Positions 1 to 8,112 of a DNA stretch of 42,354 nt are shown here, piece by piece. Position numbers and translations under genes: made by a program. Source of the stretch: Thermoleophilia bacterium (GTDB taxonomy: Bacteria > Actinomycetota > Thermoleophilia > UBA2241). Numbering within the stretch: the first letter of the stretch is position 1; each line of letters begins with the position of its first letter. The stretch lies in assembly GCA_017882325.1 (NCBI GenBank), contig JADGPQ010000003.1, positions 1 to 42,354 on the forward strand, read 5' to 3'. The notes under the pieces are model-generated. The model was not told the origin of the DNA and searched no databases. It worked only from the letters and a program-made list of their open reading frames with translations.

Positions 1-977
1 CGCCGGCGGCGCACGCCGCCGAGGGCGCCGCGGAGCTCGCCCCCACGACGCTGACGGTCTCCCCTGCCCTCCAGACGATCACCTATCACGGCCGGGCCAC
101 GCTGAGCGGTAGCGTCTCGGTGGCCGATGCGCAGCTCGTCCTGCTGCAGCAGCCCGCCGGGGAGACCGACTGGACTGAGCTTCAGACGCTCACCGCCGGC
201 CCCGACGGCGCTTTCAAGCTCACGGTGGCTCCGTCGGTGAACACCGACTACAAGCTCGCCTTCGCCGGCGACCCCGAGCACGATGCGGCCGAGGCGACCG
301 TCACGGTACACGTCAGGCCGCGGGTCTTGACGAACTTCCCGGTGAGCCTGTGGCTCGGCGGAGCAGTCACGCTGCGCGGCTCAGTCGCCCCCGCTCACGT
401 CGAGGGTACCGTCGTGATCGAGCGCCTCGTCGAGGGCGCCTGGCAGACGCTGGCCACGACGCCTCTTCGCGCCACATCATCGGACTTCGTCTACCGCTGG
501 ACGCCCTCGACCTTCGGGTTCTTCCATTTGCGCGCGCGTGTAGATGCCGACGCCGATCACCTCGCCGGTGCGTCGGCGGCCAGCCGCGTGATCGTGAACC
601 GGCCCAATGCGCACAAGGTACCGTACAAGTTCGAGCACTACATCGTGATCGTGGTGCACGAGTACAGGCTGTACTACTACGAGCATGGCAAGATGGTGCG
701 CGCCTTCAACGTCGCCCTGGGGCGGCCCGGGTTCCCCACCCCCATCGGCCTCTTCCACATCTATACCAAGCGGCGGCCCGGCGGCGGCGCCCTTGGAGCG
801 TGCGTCATGTTCTACCACCAGCCGGGCGGGATCGCGATCCACGGCACCGATCAGCAGTATCTGCTCAAACGCTTCCCGCGTCCTTTCTCGCACGGCTGCG
901 CGCGGATGTACAACGCTCAGGCGCTCTGGCTCTACGCTCGCTGCCCGCTCGGCACGCCGGTGCACAACTTCCGCTGA
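1..977 (+). CDS. L,D-transpeptidase (YkuD) with N-terminal Ig-like repeats, 5' partial
   Basis: Secreted peptidoglycan cross-linking enzyme forming 3-3 (L,D) bonds, by family knowledge. The frame is open from base 3 to the stop. The ORF track's GTG at 120 is therefore not the true start, because the Ig-like repeat already begins before it. The first residues (PAAHAAEGAAE) look like the end of a signal peptide, so little is missing. Two Ig-like beta repeats are followed by a YkuD domain with the family signature: IAIHGT, then SHGCARM, which carries the catalytic His and Cys. The C-terminus, GTPVHNF, is typical of the family. It converges on the GNAT gene across a hairpin. Confident on family; substrate specificity not visible. 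Confidence 0.9.
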   Translation, partial: PAAHAAEGAAELAPTTLTVSPALQTITYHGRATLSGSVSVADAQLVLLQQPAGETDWTELQTLTAGPDGAFKLTVAPSVNTDYKLAFAGDPEHDAAEATVTVHVRPRVLTNFPVSLWLGGAVTLRGSVAPAHVEGTVVIERLVEGAWQTLATTPLRATSSDFVYRWTPSTFGFFHLRARVDADADHLAGASAASRVIVNRPNAHKVPYKFEHYIVIVVHEYRLYYYEHGKMVRAFNVALGRPGFPTPIGLFHIYTKRRPGGGALGACVMFYHQPGGIAIHGTDQQYLLKRFPRPFSHGCARMYNAQALWLYARCPLGTPVHNFR

Positions 978-1046
978 CCGCCACCCCGTCGGGCTGAGGG
1001 CGCCGGGGCGGGCTGGCCTGTCGCCATTGCTGCGCCAACGACGCCC

Positions 1047-1081
1047 ACGTGTACGGTCCGCATGCCCTCCTCCGTACACGT
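1047..1081. terminator. Perfect 10-bp inverted repeat between convergent genes
   Basis: ACGTGTACGG and CCGTACACGT are perfect inverted repeats separated by 15 nt, in the 157-bp gap between the L,D-transpeptidase and the GNAT gene. A bidirectional terminator is the simplest reading, but there is no T-tract. A protein-binding site is possible. Nothing else is visible in the gap. Confidence 0.45.
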
Positions 1082-1134
1082 TCTCACCACGTCTCCGCGC
1101 GCCACGGCACCGACGAGCTCCGGCTGCTGAGATG

Positions 1135-1608
1135 CTAGAGGCCCTGCTTCGAAGGTTCGCGCCGATGCGGCGCCGGCGCATGGTCTGAATCCCACGCGAG
1201 CGCCATGCCCGGGCCGCCAGGCGGCCGTGCCGCAAAACCGTACTGCTCGTAGAAACCGGCTTTGCCCTCGGCCGCAATCAGACCGACGAACGCATCGGGC
1301 GCGTGCTCCTCCAGGTAGCGCATCACCTCGCGCAGGACGATGTCGCTGACGCCCTTGCGCTGGTGCGCCGGCGCGACGATGAAGTCCTGCAGGTAGAAGC
1401 AGACGCCGCCGACCAGACGAGCGCAGGCCACGAGGTCGGCGCCCATCGTGACGACGACGCCGAACAGCGAGGCCGCGAGTCCGCGCGCCACGGCCACGTC
1501 GTCGTCCGGAAGGTCGGCCCAGCCTACCGCCGCGTTCAGAGCGCGGAGCTCCTCTACGGTTGGCGGCCGCTCACGCACTCGATAGGGCTCCGGGTAGAGG
1601 ACCGCCAC
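1135..1608 (-). CDS. GNAT family N-acetyltransferase
   Basis: Predicted cytoplasmic acetyl-CoA-dependent N-acetyltransferase of about 157 aa. The start YRVRERPPTVEELRAL is typical of small GNAT proteins. LQDFIVAPAHQRKGVSDIVL is the acetyl-CoA-binding motif A, followed by the late FYEQYGF motif common in GNATs. The track ORF (216 aa) runs back into rmlB in another frame. I chose GTG at 1608, just downstream of the rmlB stop at 1643. No convincing Shine-Dalgarno precedes it, and GGGAG directly after the rmlB stop suggests a CTG a little upstream could also be used. It is last in the rml operon. An acetylated amino-sugar substrate would fit the context, but nothing in the sequence shows it. Confidence 0.8.
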   Translation of the reverse strand: MAVLYPEPYRVRERPPTVEELRALNAAVGWADLPDDDVAVARGLAASLFGVVVTMGADLVACARLVGGVCFYLQDFIVAPAHQRKGVSDIVLREVMRYLEEHAPDAFVGLIAAEGKAGFYEQYGFAARPPGGPGMALAWDSDHAPAPHRREPSKQGL

Positions 1609-1642
1609 GACGGGCAGGCGGCGAACCAGCGCCGGCGCTCCC

Positions 1643-2644
1643 TTAGCCGAGCTCCGCGTAATGCCTCTCGTAGTAGTCGCGCCACTCCCCCGACTTGATC
1701 TTGCGCCACCAATCGGGGTTGTCACGGTACCAGGAGACCGTATGCTCCAGGCCGGTCTCGAACGGTGTGGCCGGGTGCCAGCCAAGGTCCTGGAGCTTGC
1801 CGCAGTCGATGGAGTAGCGGCGGTCGTGCCCGGGGCGGTCGGTCACGAAGCGGATCAGCTCCGGGCTCTTGCCGAGCAACTCGAGGATCTGGCGAGTGAG
1901 CGTGAGGTTCTTGACTTCGTTGCCGCCGCCGATGTTGTACACCTCACCGAGGGCGCCCCCGCGAAGCACGGCGTCGATGCCGGCGCAGTTGTCGTCCACG
2001 TACAGCCAGTCGCGCACGTTAAGACCGTCGCCGTACACCGGCAGCGCCTGGTCGTCGATGGCGTTGGTGATGAACAGCGGTATGATCTTCTCCGGATACT
2101 GCCACGGCCCATAGTTGTTGGAGCTGCGGGTGACGAGGACGGGCGCCCCGAACGTGTGGTAGTACGCCAGGACGAGGAGGTCCGCGCCGGCCTTGCTGGC
2201 GGAGTACGGGCTGGACGGCGCGAGGTCTGACTCCTCGGTGAACGAGCCCGTTTCCGTGGAGCCGTACACCTCGTCGGTAGAGATCTGCACGTACCGCGCG
2301 ATCCCCAGCTCGCGCACTGCCTCGAGCAGCGTGTGCGTCCCGAGCACGTCGGTGCTGATGAAGTCCTGCGGGCCGCTGATGGAGCGGTCGACGTGCGTCT
2401 CCGCCGCGAAGTTGACCACGGCGTCGGCGCCCTGCAAAGCCCCACGCACCGCGGCGGCGTCGCAGATGTCACCTTTGACGAACGTGTAGCGGGCATCGTC
2501 CTCGATGTCGCGAAGGTTCTCGAGGTTGCCGGCGTAGGTGAGCTTGTCGAGATTGACGACCTCGAGGTCGTCGTAGCGCCGCAACATGAAGCGCACGAAG
2601 TTGGAGCCGATGAAGCCGGCGCCGCCGGTCACTACGAGCCTCAC
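1643..2644 (-). CDS. rmlB: dTDP-glucose 4,6-dehydratase
   Basis: Second step of dTDP-L-rhamnose synthesis: dTDP-glucose to dTDP-4-keto-6-deoxyglucose, NAD-dependent, cytoplasmic. 333 aa, normal family length. An extended-SDR Rossmann motif GGAGFIGSNF lies at the N-terminus. STDEVYG and YSASKAGAD hold the catalytic Thr/Asp/Glu and Tyr-x3-Lys. Also seen are RSSNNYGP and NVRDWLYVDD, characteristic of RmlB. The start is GTG, fixed by AGGAGG 7 nt upstream. It follows rmlD by 30 bp in the operon order rmlA-C-D-B. Confidence 0.96.
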   Translation of the reverse strand: MRLVVTGGAGFIGSNFVRFMLRRYDDLEVVNLDKLTYAGNLENLRDIEDDARYTFVKGDICDAAAVRGALQGADAVVNFAAETHVDRSISGPQDFISTDVLGTHTLLEAVRELGIARYVQISTDEVYGSTETGSFTEESDLAPSSPYSASKAGADLLVLAYYHTFGAPVLVTRSSNNYGPWQYPEKIIPLFITNAIDDQALPVYGDGLNVRDWLYVDDNCAGIDAVLRGGALGEVYNIGGGNEVKNLTLTRQILELLGKSPELIRFVTDRPGHDRRYSIDCGKLQDLGWHPATPFETGLEHTVSWYRDNPDWWRKIKSGEWRDYYERHYAELG

Positions 2645-2674
2645 GATGTCGCCTCCTTGTCGCGCGCCGGCCGG

Positions 2675-3517
2675 TCAGCCGAGCGGAATGAGCCTGTCGA
2701 CCGCCTCGGCCACGCCGGCCGCCCAGTGCGGCAGCCGGGGGATCGGGCGCTCGCTGGTGAGTGCCGAGAAGGCCGGCCGGGGCGCCGGCCGACCCAGCTC
2801 GGCGGTCGTGGTCGGTACCACCTCGATGTCGATGCCGGCGAGCTGCACGACCTCGCGGGCCAGCTCGCACCATGAGCAGTAGCCGCTGCCGGCCATGTGG
2901 TAGAGGCCGGGGGCGACGCCCTGGCGCAGCGCCTCGTCGACGGCTGCGGCGAGGTGGCCGGCGTAGGTGGGCGAGCCGATCTGGTCATCAACGACCGTGA
3001 GGTGCTCACCCGCTTTGGCCTTCTGGGCCGCGCCGAGGATCGTCTTGACGAAATTCTTCCCCGTGTCGCTGTAAAGCCAGGCGGTGCGCACGACGATACC
3101 CCGCACCCAGCTCAACACCTCCTCTTCGCCGGCGAGCTTAGTCCGTGCATACACGCCCAGGGGGTGGGTGCGGTCGCTCTCCACGTATGGGCTGCCCTTG
3201 GCGCCGTCGAACACGTAGTCGGTGCTGAAGTACACGACGGTCGTGTGAGTGCCGCGCACGGCCTTGATCACGTTCCGCGTGCCTTCCACGTTGACGGCCT
3301 CGGCAAGGGCGGGATCGGCCTCGGCGCCATCCACGTCGGTGTACGCCGCCGTGTGGAGGACGATGTCGGGGGCGAAGCTGTGCACGGCCGCGTGAATGGC
3401 ATCCGCGTCGCGGATGTCGAGCGCGGCCTCCTGGCTGAGGAACACCTCGCCCTCGAGCGTCTTCGCGAAGGCCGTGGCCAGCTGGCCCCCGGCGCCCGTG
3501 ACGAACCAGCGCAGCAT
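2675..3517 (-). CDS. rmlD: dTDP-4-dehydrorhamnose reductase
   Basis: Final step of dTDP-L-rhamnose synthesis, reducing the 4-keto group with NAD(P)H. 280 aa, normal length. The N-terminal Rossmann motif is VTGAGGQLATAF. The STDYVFDGA and YARTKLAGE motifs carry the SDR active-site residues. The track ORF (427 aa from 3958) continues into rmlC in another frame; the real start is the ATG at 3517 (MLRWFVTGAGG), 17 bp after the rmlC stop. The Shine-Dalgarno is weak (GGCGAAG), which suggests translational coupling to rmlC. Confidence 0.95.
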   Translation of the reverse strand: MLRWFVTGAGGQLATAFAKTLEGEVFLSQEAALDIRDADAIHAAVHSFAPDIVLHTAAYTDVDGAEADPALAEAVNVEGTRNVIKAVRGTHTTVVYFSTDYVFDGAKGSPYVESDRTHPLGVYARTKLAGEEEVLSWVRGIVVRTAWLYSDTGKNFVKTILGAAQKAKAGEHLTVVDDQIGSPTYAGHLAAAVDEALRQGVAPGLYHMAGSGYCSWCELAREVVQLAGIDIEVVPTTTAELGRPAPRPAFSALTSERPIPRLPHWAAGVAEAVDRLIPLG

Positions 3518-3534
3518 CGCTTCGCCGGCTGCGC

Positions 3535-4023
3535 CTAGCGCAGCCGCACGCCCCAGTCGTATGGGATCGCGGGGGTGTCGTGCGGGAGTTCGCTCTGGTC
3601 CGGGTCGTCGTACTTGTAGACCTCGGTGGGCGCGTTGACGATGTACGCCTCCTCGGGGCTCACGCACTTCCAGCCGTGCCACACGCCGGCCGGCACGCGC
3701 ACCAGCAGCGGGTTGTGCTCGCCGAGGAAGAACTGGTCGAGCTGGCCGACGGTCGCGGAGAGCTCGTGCCCGGGCACGGCCGCGGGCCCGTCGGCGCCGC
3801 GGCCGTCGAACAGCACGAGCTTGATCATGCCTTTGACGCAGACGATGTTGTCCCACTGTTCGTCGTGCAGATGCCAGCCCTTGACGACGCCCGGAAGGGT
3901 CGTCGTCATGTAGAACTGGCCGAACTTCACGAACAGGTCGTCGTCGCTGCGCAGGCATTCCATGAGGCGACCGCGCTCGTCGGGGATCACCTTGAGCTTC
4001 TTGGTCATGACGCCGTCGATCAT
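3535..4023 (-). CDS. rmlC: dTDP-4-dehydrorhamnose 3,5-epimerase family protein (cupin), compact
   Basis: Predicted 3,5-epimerase of the dTDP-rhamnose pathway, cytoplasmic cupin fold. At 162 aa it is shorter than classical RmlC (about 180-200 aa). The first cupin motif reads GWHLHDEQWDN rather than the usual RGLHFQ, so it belongs to a divergent branch of the family; the conserved His is present. VPAGVWHGWK is the second cupin motif, and the C-terminal DTPAIPYDW matches RmlC ends. The ATG at 4023 is backed by AGGAGG at 7 nt; a second in-frame ATG lies five codons later. Its position between rmlA and rmlD supports the role strongly. Confidence 0.85.
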   Translation of the reverse strand: MIDGVMTKKLKVIPDERGRLMECLRSDDDLFVKFGQFYMTTTLPGVVKGWHLHDEQWDNIVCVKGMIKLVLFDGRGADGPAAVPGHELSATVGQLDQFFLGEHNPLLVRVPAGVWHGWKCVSPEEAYIVNAPTEVYKYDDPDQSELPHDTPAIPYDWGVRLR

Positions 4024-4052
4024 GGTGTGGTGCCTCCTTCCCCCGCCCGCGC

Positions 4053-5114
4053 CTACAGGATGCCGATCCGACTGGAGTCGCCCACCATGAAGCGGTAGGC
4101 CACGGGCAGCGCCTCGCTGTGGGCGATCACGCAGTCGCGCCCGATGAGGCTGTCGGACATGCGCGCGCCCAGGCGACAGATGCGGCTGCTCTCGAGGATG
4201 ATTGAGTTCTCGATCTCGGCCTGCTCCACGACGACACCGTCGCTGATGGCCGTGTACGGCCCGACGAAGGTGTCGCTCAGGCGGCAGCCGGCGCCGATCA
4301 CCACGGGTCCGCGTATCGTGCAGCGCTCGATAAGACTACCTTCGCCGACCTGCACAGGGCCCTCCAGCGTGGACTCGACGACCTCGCCGCGCACGTCGCC
4401 CTCGATGGTGCTGAGGATGAGCCGGTTGGCCTCGAGCATGTCGTCGAGCTTGCCCGTGTCTTTCCACCAGCCGGTGACGATGTGCGGCTCGACGCGCAGG
4501 CCGCGGTCGATCATGTGCTGGATGGCGTCGGTGATCTCGAGCTCTCCGCGAGTGGAGGGCGTGATGGCCTTCACGCTCTCGAAGACGGCCGGCGTGAACA
4601 GGTACACGCCCACCAGCGCGAGGTCGCTGCGGGGCTCCCTGGGCTTCTCGACGAGCTGCACGACGCGCCCGTCCCGCAGCTCGGCGATGCCATAGGAGCT
4701 CGGGTCCCTGACCTTCTGCAGAAGGATGAGCGCGTCCGGCTCGCTGCGCTCGAAGTCGCGCACGAACGGCGCGATGCCCTCCTTGAGAAGGTTGTCGCCG
4801 AGGTACATGACGAAGGGGCTGTCGCCGAGGTACCCCTCGGCGATGAGCACGGCGTGCGCCAGGCCCAGTGGGGCCTCCTGCGGCAGATATGTCACCTTGA
4901 GCCCGAAGCGGCTGCCATCGCCGACGGCGGCCTCGATCTCGGCGCGCGTCTCGCCGACGACGATGCCGACATCGTCGATGCCGGCCGCGTGCATGGCCTC
5001 GAGGCCGTAGAACAGCACGGGTTTGTTGGCCACGGGGACAAGCTGCTTGGCGGAGGTGTGGGTGATGGGGCGCAGGCGCGTGCCGGCGCCGCCGCTGAGG
5101 ACGAGTCCCTTCAC
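4053..5114 (-). CDS. rmlA: Glucose-1-phosphate thymidylyltransferase, long form with C-terminal beta-helix
   Basis: First step of dTDP-rhamnose synthesis, making dTDP-glucose from dTTP and glucose-1-phosphate. At 353 aa it exceeds the classical RmlA (about 290 aa). The N-terminal nucleotidyltransferase shows GGAGTRLRPIT with KQLVPVANKP, and the product-site motif YLGDNLL. Roughly residues 240-350 look like a left-handed beta-helix (VVESTLEGPVQVGEGSLIER and similar hexapeptides), as in archaeal-type and some actinobacterial enzymes. The start is GTG at 5114 with AAGGGA 7 nt upstream. The beta-helix could suggest bifunctionality, but acyl- or acetyltransferase activity is not shown. Confidence 0.93.
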   Translation of the reverse strand: MKGLVLSGGAGTRLRPITHTSAKQLVPVANKPVLFYGLEAMHAAGIDDVGIVVGETRAEIEAAVGDGSRFGLKVTYLPQEAPLGLAHAVLIAEGYLGDSPFVMYLGDNLLKEGIAPFVRDFERSEPDALILLQKVRDPSSYGIAELRDGRVVQLVEKPREPRSDLALVGVYLFTPAVFESVKAITPSTRGELEITDAIQHMIDRGLRVEPHIVTGWWKDTGKLDDMLEANRLILSTIEGDVRGEVVESTLEGPVQVGEGSLIERCTIRGPVVIGAGCRLSDTFVGPYTAISDGVVVEQAEIENSIILESSRICRLGARMSDSLIGRDCVIAHSEALPVAYRFMVGDSSRIGIL

Positions 5115-5139
5115 AAGCGATCCCTTCTCGGCGCCGGCC

Positions 5140-5415
5140 TCAGATAGTCTCGTCGTCGTCGAGCTCGGCGTCGCTCTCCGTGGAGAGCAGGTCGAGGACG
5201 TTGTTCTCGTCCACGGCCTTGCCGACGAACACTACGTTGGGCCCCGCCCAGAGTGTGACGCGCGCGCCCACGGGCAGCGGCAGCGCGCTCCCGCCGAGCA
5301 TGATGTTGGTGAGCGTCGAGCGCTCCACGTCGCGCAACACCTCACAGCCGTCTACGGCGAACGGCTCGGCGTCGCCGAACTGCAGACGAGGCTCTCTGCT
5401 GGCGTCGATGATCAC
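5140..5415 (-). CDS. Small hypothetical protein leading the rml operon
   Basis: 91 aa, not recognised. No signal peptide or membrane segment. It reads as a small beta-rich domain (LPVGARVTLWAGPNVVFVGKAV) followed by an acidic tail ending ELDDDETI. It lies 25 bp upstream of rmlA on the same strand and is probably the first gene of the operon. The GTG start has no Shine-Dalgarno but a TATACT box 7 nt upstream, so its mRNA is probably leaderless. Coding potential is supported by the operon position and GC-rich third positions. Function unknown. Confidence 0.65.
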   Translation of the reverse strand: MIIDASREPRLQFGDAEPFAVDGCEVLRDVERSTLTNIMLGGSALPLPVGARVTLWAGPNVVFVGKAVDENNVLDLLSTESDAELDDDETI

Positions 5416-5422
5416 GCGGCGG

Positions 5423-5428
5423 AGTATA
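5423..5428 (-). promoter_or_regulatory. -10 box of the rml operon, leaderless type
   Basis: Minus-strand TGCTATACT, an extended -10 (TGn plus TATACT), ends 7 nt before the GTG at 5415. Transcription would begin at or next to the start codon. No clear -35 is seen. The rest of the 160-bp divergent gap to the solute-binding-protein gene shows no other clear signal. Confidence 0.6.
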
Positions 5429-5574
5429 GCATCCCATGGCTCTGGCCTCCCTGCGGCATTCGTGGTTTAGTAGGAGCCAGGGTGTGGTCTACGTGTGGGG
5501 GGACCGGCTGCTCTCACTCATCGTCTCATCGTCGCCCTCGTGTGCACCGACGGGGCAGACCGGAAGGAGCGGAC

Positions 5575-7434
5575 ATGAGAGGCAAGTGGAGGCTGGGGCA
5601 CGGTCGTGCGCTCGTGATCGCAATGGCCGGACTCCTGGCCGCGGGGCTGGTGTGGGGTCTGGGCTCCGCGCTGGCCGGCAGCGAGAGCCCGTCGCCAGCC
5701 GCCGGCAAGACCGTCCTGCATCTCGGCTGGACCAACGACCCCGACAACCTGAACCCGTTCATCGGGTACGAGTCGTCGTCCTACGAGATCTGGGCGATCA
5801 ACTACGAGCTGCTCGTGGGCTTCCGTGCCAGCGACATGGCCAACGTCCCCGGCGTCGGCCTGGCGACGAAGTGGGAGACCTCGCCGGACGGCAAGGTCTG
5901 GACCTTCACGATCACCGACAAGTCCAAGTGGCAGGACGGCCAGCCCCTCACCGCGCGTGACGTGGCATTTACGTACAACTACGTCATCAATCCGGCCCAT
6001 CCGATGAGCATGTTCATCGACTACATGAAGTTCATCACCAAGGTGGAGGCCACGGACGACACGCACGTGGTGTTCACCTGCAGCAAGCCCAAGGCCAACA
6101 TGCTCGGGCTCTGGATCCCCATCCTGCCCGAGCACATCTGGAGCAAGATCAAACCGGCGGACGCCGAGAAGAGCTTCAAGAACCCGCCGCCGATCATCGG
6201 CTCCGGGCCCTTCCAGACCGTCGAAGTGAAGAAGGGCGCATTCGTGCGCCTGGTCGCCAACAAGGACTACTGGAGGGGCGCTCCCAAGGTCGACGAGGTC
6301 ATCTACCAGACGTACGAGAACCAGGACACGATGGCGCAGGACCTCAAGACCGGCGCCATCCAGTCCGGCTGGAACGTCCCGTCCGCGCAGTTCCCGACTC
6401 TGGACAAGGGGCCCGATCTGACCGGCATCCGCGCGGTCACGATCGGCTTCGACGAGCTCGGCTTCAACTGCGCCGACAAGAAGTTGTACCCGAAGTCGAC
6501 CGGCCATCCGGTGCTCACCGATCCGGCATTCCGCAGTGCCCTCCAGTGGGCCGTCGACAAGGCCAAGATCGTCTCGATCGGCTACAACGGCAACGCCGCG
6601 CCCGCCGACACGATCGTCACCCGCGGCTACTACTCGAAAGCCGCCGATTACCACTGGACGCCGCCGGTGGGCGACCCGAACACGTACGCCTTCGACCTCG
6701 AGAAGGCCAAGGCGGCGCTCGACGCCGCCGGCTACAAGGATACGAACGGCAACGGCATCCGTGAGTACAAGGGCAAGGACATCAAGCTGCGCCTGTACGC
6801 CCGCTCTGAGAGCCCCGAGAGCCAGAACTGCGGCAAGCTCCTCACCGGCTGGTTCGAGAGCATCGGCCTCGACATCAACTACCAGGTGATCGACGACGGC
6901 GCCCTCGGCGACAAGCAATACAACTACGACGGCAGCCAGTACGCTCCCGACTTCGACATGTTCATCTGGGGCTGGGGCGGCGACGTCGACCCGAACTTCA
7001 TCCTCTCGATCCTCACGACGAACTCCATCGAGGCCTGGAGCGACAGCGTCTGGTCCAATGCCGAGTACGACAAGCTGTTCCTCGAGCAGCAGTCGACCAT
7101 CGACGTGCAGAAGCGCATCGAGCTGGTCAAGCAGATGCAGCAGGTCGTCTACAAGGAGTCGCCGTACATCCCGCTGGTCTACCCGCTCGACCTCGAGGTG
7201 GCCGACACCACCAACTGGACCGGCTGGGTGCGCGCCAACCAGAACAAGGGCGCGTGGTGGTACAACACGCAGCCGGACACCTACATGGCCGTGCAGAAGG
7301 GCGCCGCGGTGGTGAGCACCACGAGCTCCAACACGGGCGTGATCGTGGCCGTCGTGGTGGCTGCGCTGGTCATCGTGCTCGCCGCCGTACTCCTGCTGCG
7401 CCGGCGCCGCGGGCGCTCGGAGGTCGAGGCCTGA
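5575..7434 (+). CDS. Peptide/nickel-type ABC transporter substrate-binding protein (SBP_bac_5) with C-terminal membrane anchor
   Basis: Extracytoplasmic binding protein of the DppA/OppA family, 619 aa. The ATG at 5575 has a strong Shine-Dalgarno (GGAAGGAG); the track start at 5023 is inside antisense rmlA. An N-terminal signal peptide (RALVIAMAGLLAAGLVWGLGSALAG) has no lipobox Cys. The SBP_bac_5 core starts at LHLGWTNDPDNLNPF and includes WTFTITDKSKWQDGQPLTARDV, the family hallmark. The extreme C-terminus is a hydrophobic helix (VIVAVVVAALVIVLAAVLLL) followed by RRRRGR, so the protein is anchored by its C-terminus rather than as a lipoprotein. No permease or ATPase gene lies beside it, so the ligand cannot be inferred. 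Confidence 0.92.
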   Translation: MRGKWRLGHGRALVIAMAGLLAAGLVWGLGSALAGSESPSPAAGKTVLHLGWTNDPDNLNPFIGYESSSYEIWAINYELLVGFRASDMANVPGVGLATKWETSPDGKVWTFTITDKSKWQDGQPLTARDVAFTYNYVINPAHPMSMFIDYMKFITKVEATDDTHVVFTCSKPKANMLGLWIPILPEHIWSKIKPADAEKSFKNPPPIIGSGPFQTVEVKKGAFVRLVANKDYWRGAPKVDEVIYQTYENQDTMAQDLKTGAIQSGWNVPSAQFPTLDKGPDLTGIRAVTIGFDELGFNCADKKLYPKSTGHPVLTDPAFRSALQWAVDKAKIVSIGYNGNAAPADTIVTRGYYSKAADYHWTPPVGDPNTYAFDLEKAKAALDAAGYKDTNGNGIREYKGKDIKLRLYARSESPESQNCGKLLTGWFESIGLDINYQVIDDGALGDKQYNYDGSQYAPDFDMFIWGWGGDVDPNFILSILTTNSIEAWSDSVWSNAEYDKLFLEQQSTIDVQKRIELVKQMQQVVYKESPYIPLVYPLDLEVADTTNWTGWVRANQNKGAWWYNTQPDTYMAVQKGAAVVSTTSSNTGVIVAVVVAALVIVLAAVLLLRRRRGRSEVEA

Positions 7435-7491
7435 GTGCGCGCCTGACGGGCGCTGGTCATCCGGGAGGGTGGCGTGGGCTGACAAGGAAAC

Positions 7492-7521
7492 GGGCGGGTG
7501 GCGCGCATGCGCCGCCCGCCC
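7492..7521. terminator. 13-bp GC hairpin terminator between convergent genes
   Basis: GGGCGGGTGGCGC, loop GCAT, then GCGCCGCCCGCCC: a 13-bp stem with one G-T wobble, followed by TTCTC on the plus strand. It sits between the solute-binding-protein stop and the HNH stop and probably serves both. Confidence 0.75.
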
Positions 7522-7531
7522 TTCTCGCGTC

Positions 7532-8035
7532 TCAGGACGCGAAGCTCAAATACGGACGCCAACTCTCGTGGATGTGGTCCACGTGCATGAAGACGAACGA
7601 TGCCGGCTCCGGCGGTCGTGGCTTGTCCTTGAGGCGCAGCCCAACCTGCTGAGGCGGGCGGTCGCCTTTCTTGCGGTTACACGGGGCGCACGAGGTGACC
7701 AGGTTGTCCCAGGTATCGGATCCGCCCTTGCAGCGCGGCACCACGTGGTCGACGGTGAGGTGACGGTCGCTGCCGCAGTACTGGCAGCGATGCCTGTCGC
7801 GGGCGAACACGGCGCGCCGCGAGATCCGCGAAGCGGCGGCGCGGCGCGGCACGTGCACGTAGTTCTGCAGGCGGATAACGTGGGGCACTTCGTAGGTGGC
7901 GCGCTCGCTGCGGAAGGCGGCGCCGGACTGCTCGAGCACCTCGGCCTTGCCCTTGAACAGCAGCACTAGGGCACGCCGCGCGCTGCACACATTGAGCGGC
8001 TCATAGGTGGTGTTGAGGACGAGCACCTTGCGCAT
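7532..8035 (-). CDS. HNH endonuclease family protein
   Basis: 167 aa. The start MRKVLVLNTTYEPLNV is the hallmark of a widely conserved actinobacterial/cyanobacterial HNH family. The HNH core is at about residues 84-125: CQYC, then LTVDHVVPRCKGG, W-x-N-L-V, and CAPCN with K-KG. This gives a four-Cys structural zinc site plus the metal-binding His. Predicted nucleic-acid nuclease; cellular role not established for this family. The track start at 8095 is too long. The ATG at 8035 matches the family N-terminus and has a TACTAT box 8 nt before it. Divergent from rarA, so a DNA-repair link is possible but only positional. Confidence 0.88.
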   Translation of the reverse strand: MRKVLVLNTTYEPLNVCSARRALVLLFKGKAEVLEQSGAAFRSERATYEVPHVIRLQNYVHVPRRAAASRISRRAVFARDRHRCQYCGSDRHLTVDHVVPRCKGGSDTWDNLVTSCAPCNRKKGDRPPQQVGLRLKDKPRPPEPASFVFMHVDHIHESWRPYLSFAS

Positions 8036-8043
8036 GGCTTCCG

Positions 8044-8049
8044 ATAGTA
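8044..8049 (-). promoter_or_regulatory. -10 box for the HNH gene, near-leaderless
   Basis: Minus-strand TACTAT, 8 nt before the ATG at 8035, with no good Shine-Dalgarno between them. It forms a divergent pair with the rarA box about 55 bp away. Confidence 0.5.
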
Positions 8050-8100
8050 GCAGAAAGGCGATGGGCAGTGGCGGGCGGCGGCTCGCGCCGGGCACGGAGA

Positions 8101-8106
8101 TATACT
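8101..8106 (+). promoter_or_regulatory. -10 box for rarA, leaderless type
   Basis: TATACT followed by exactly 6 nt (CTGGCG) and then GTG at 8113. There is no Shine-Dalgarno in the gap and no recognisable -35. This pattern decides the rarA start. Confidence 0.6.
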
Positions 8107-8112
8107 CTGGCG

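Noticed and set aside
120-977. Start of the L,D-transpeptidase at GTG 120
   Set aside because: The frame is open from base 3 and the Ig-like repeat begins before 120, so the gene starts outside the window.
5518-7485. 655-aa minus-strand ORF opposite the solute-binding protein
   Set aside because: It is antisense to a clear SBP_bac_5 gene and is rich in His/Arg/Val/Asp repeats typical of reversed GC-rich coding; no recognisable domain.
8068-8112. rarA start at the track position
   Set aside because: It would place translation before the TATACT box and add 15 residues with no resemblance to the family N-terminus.
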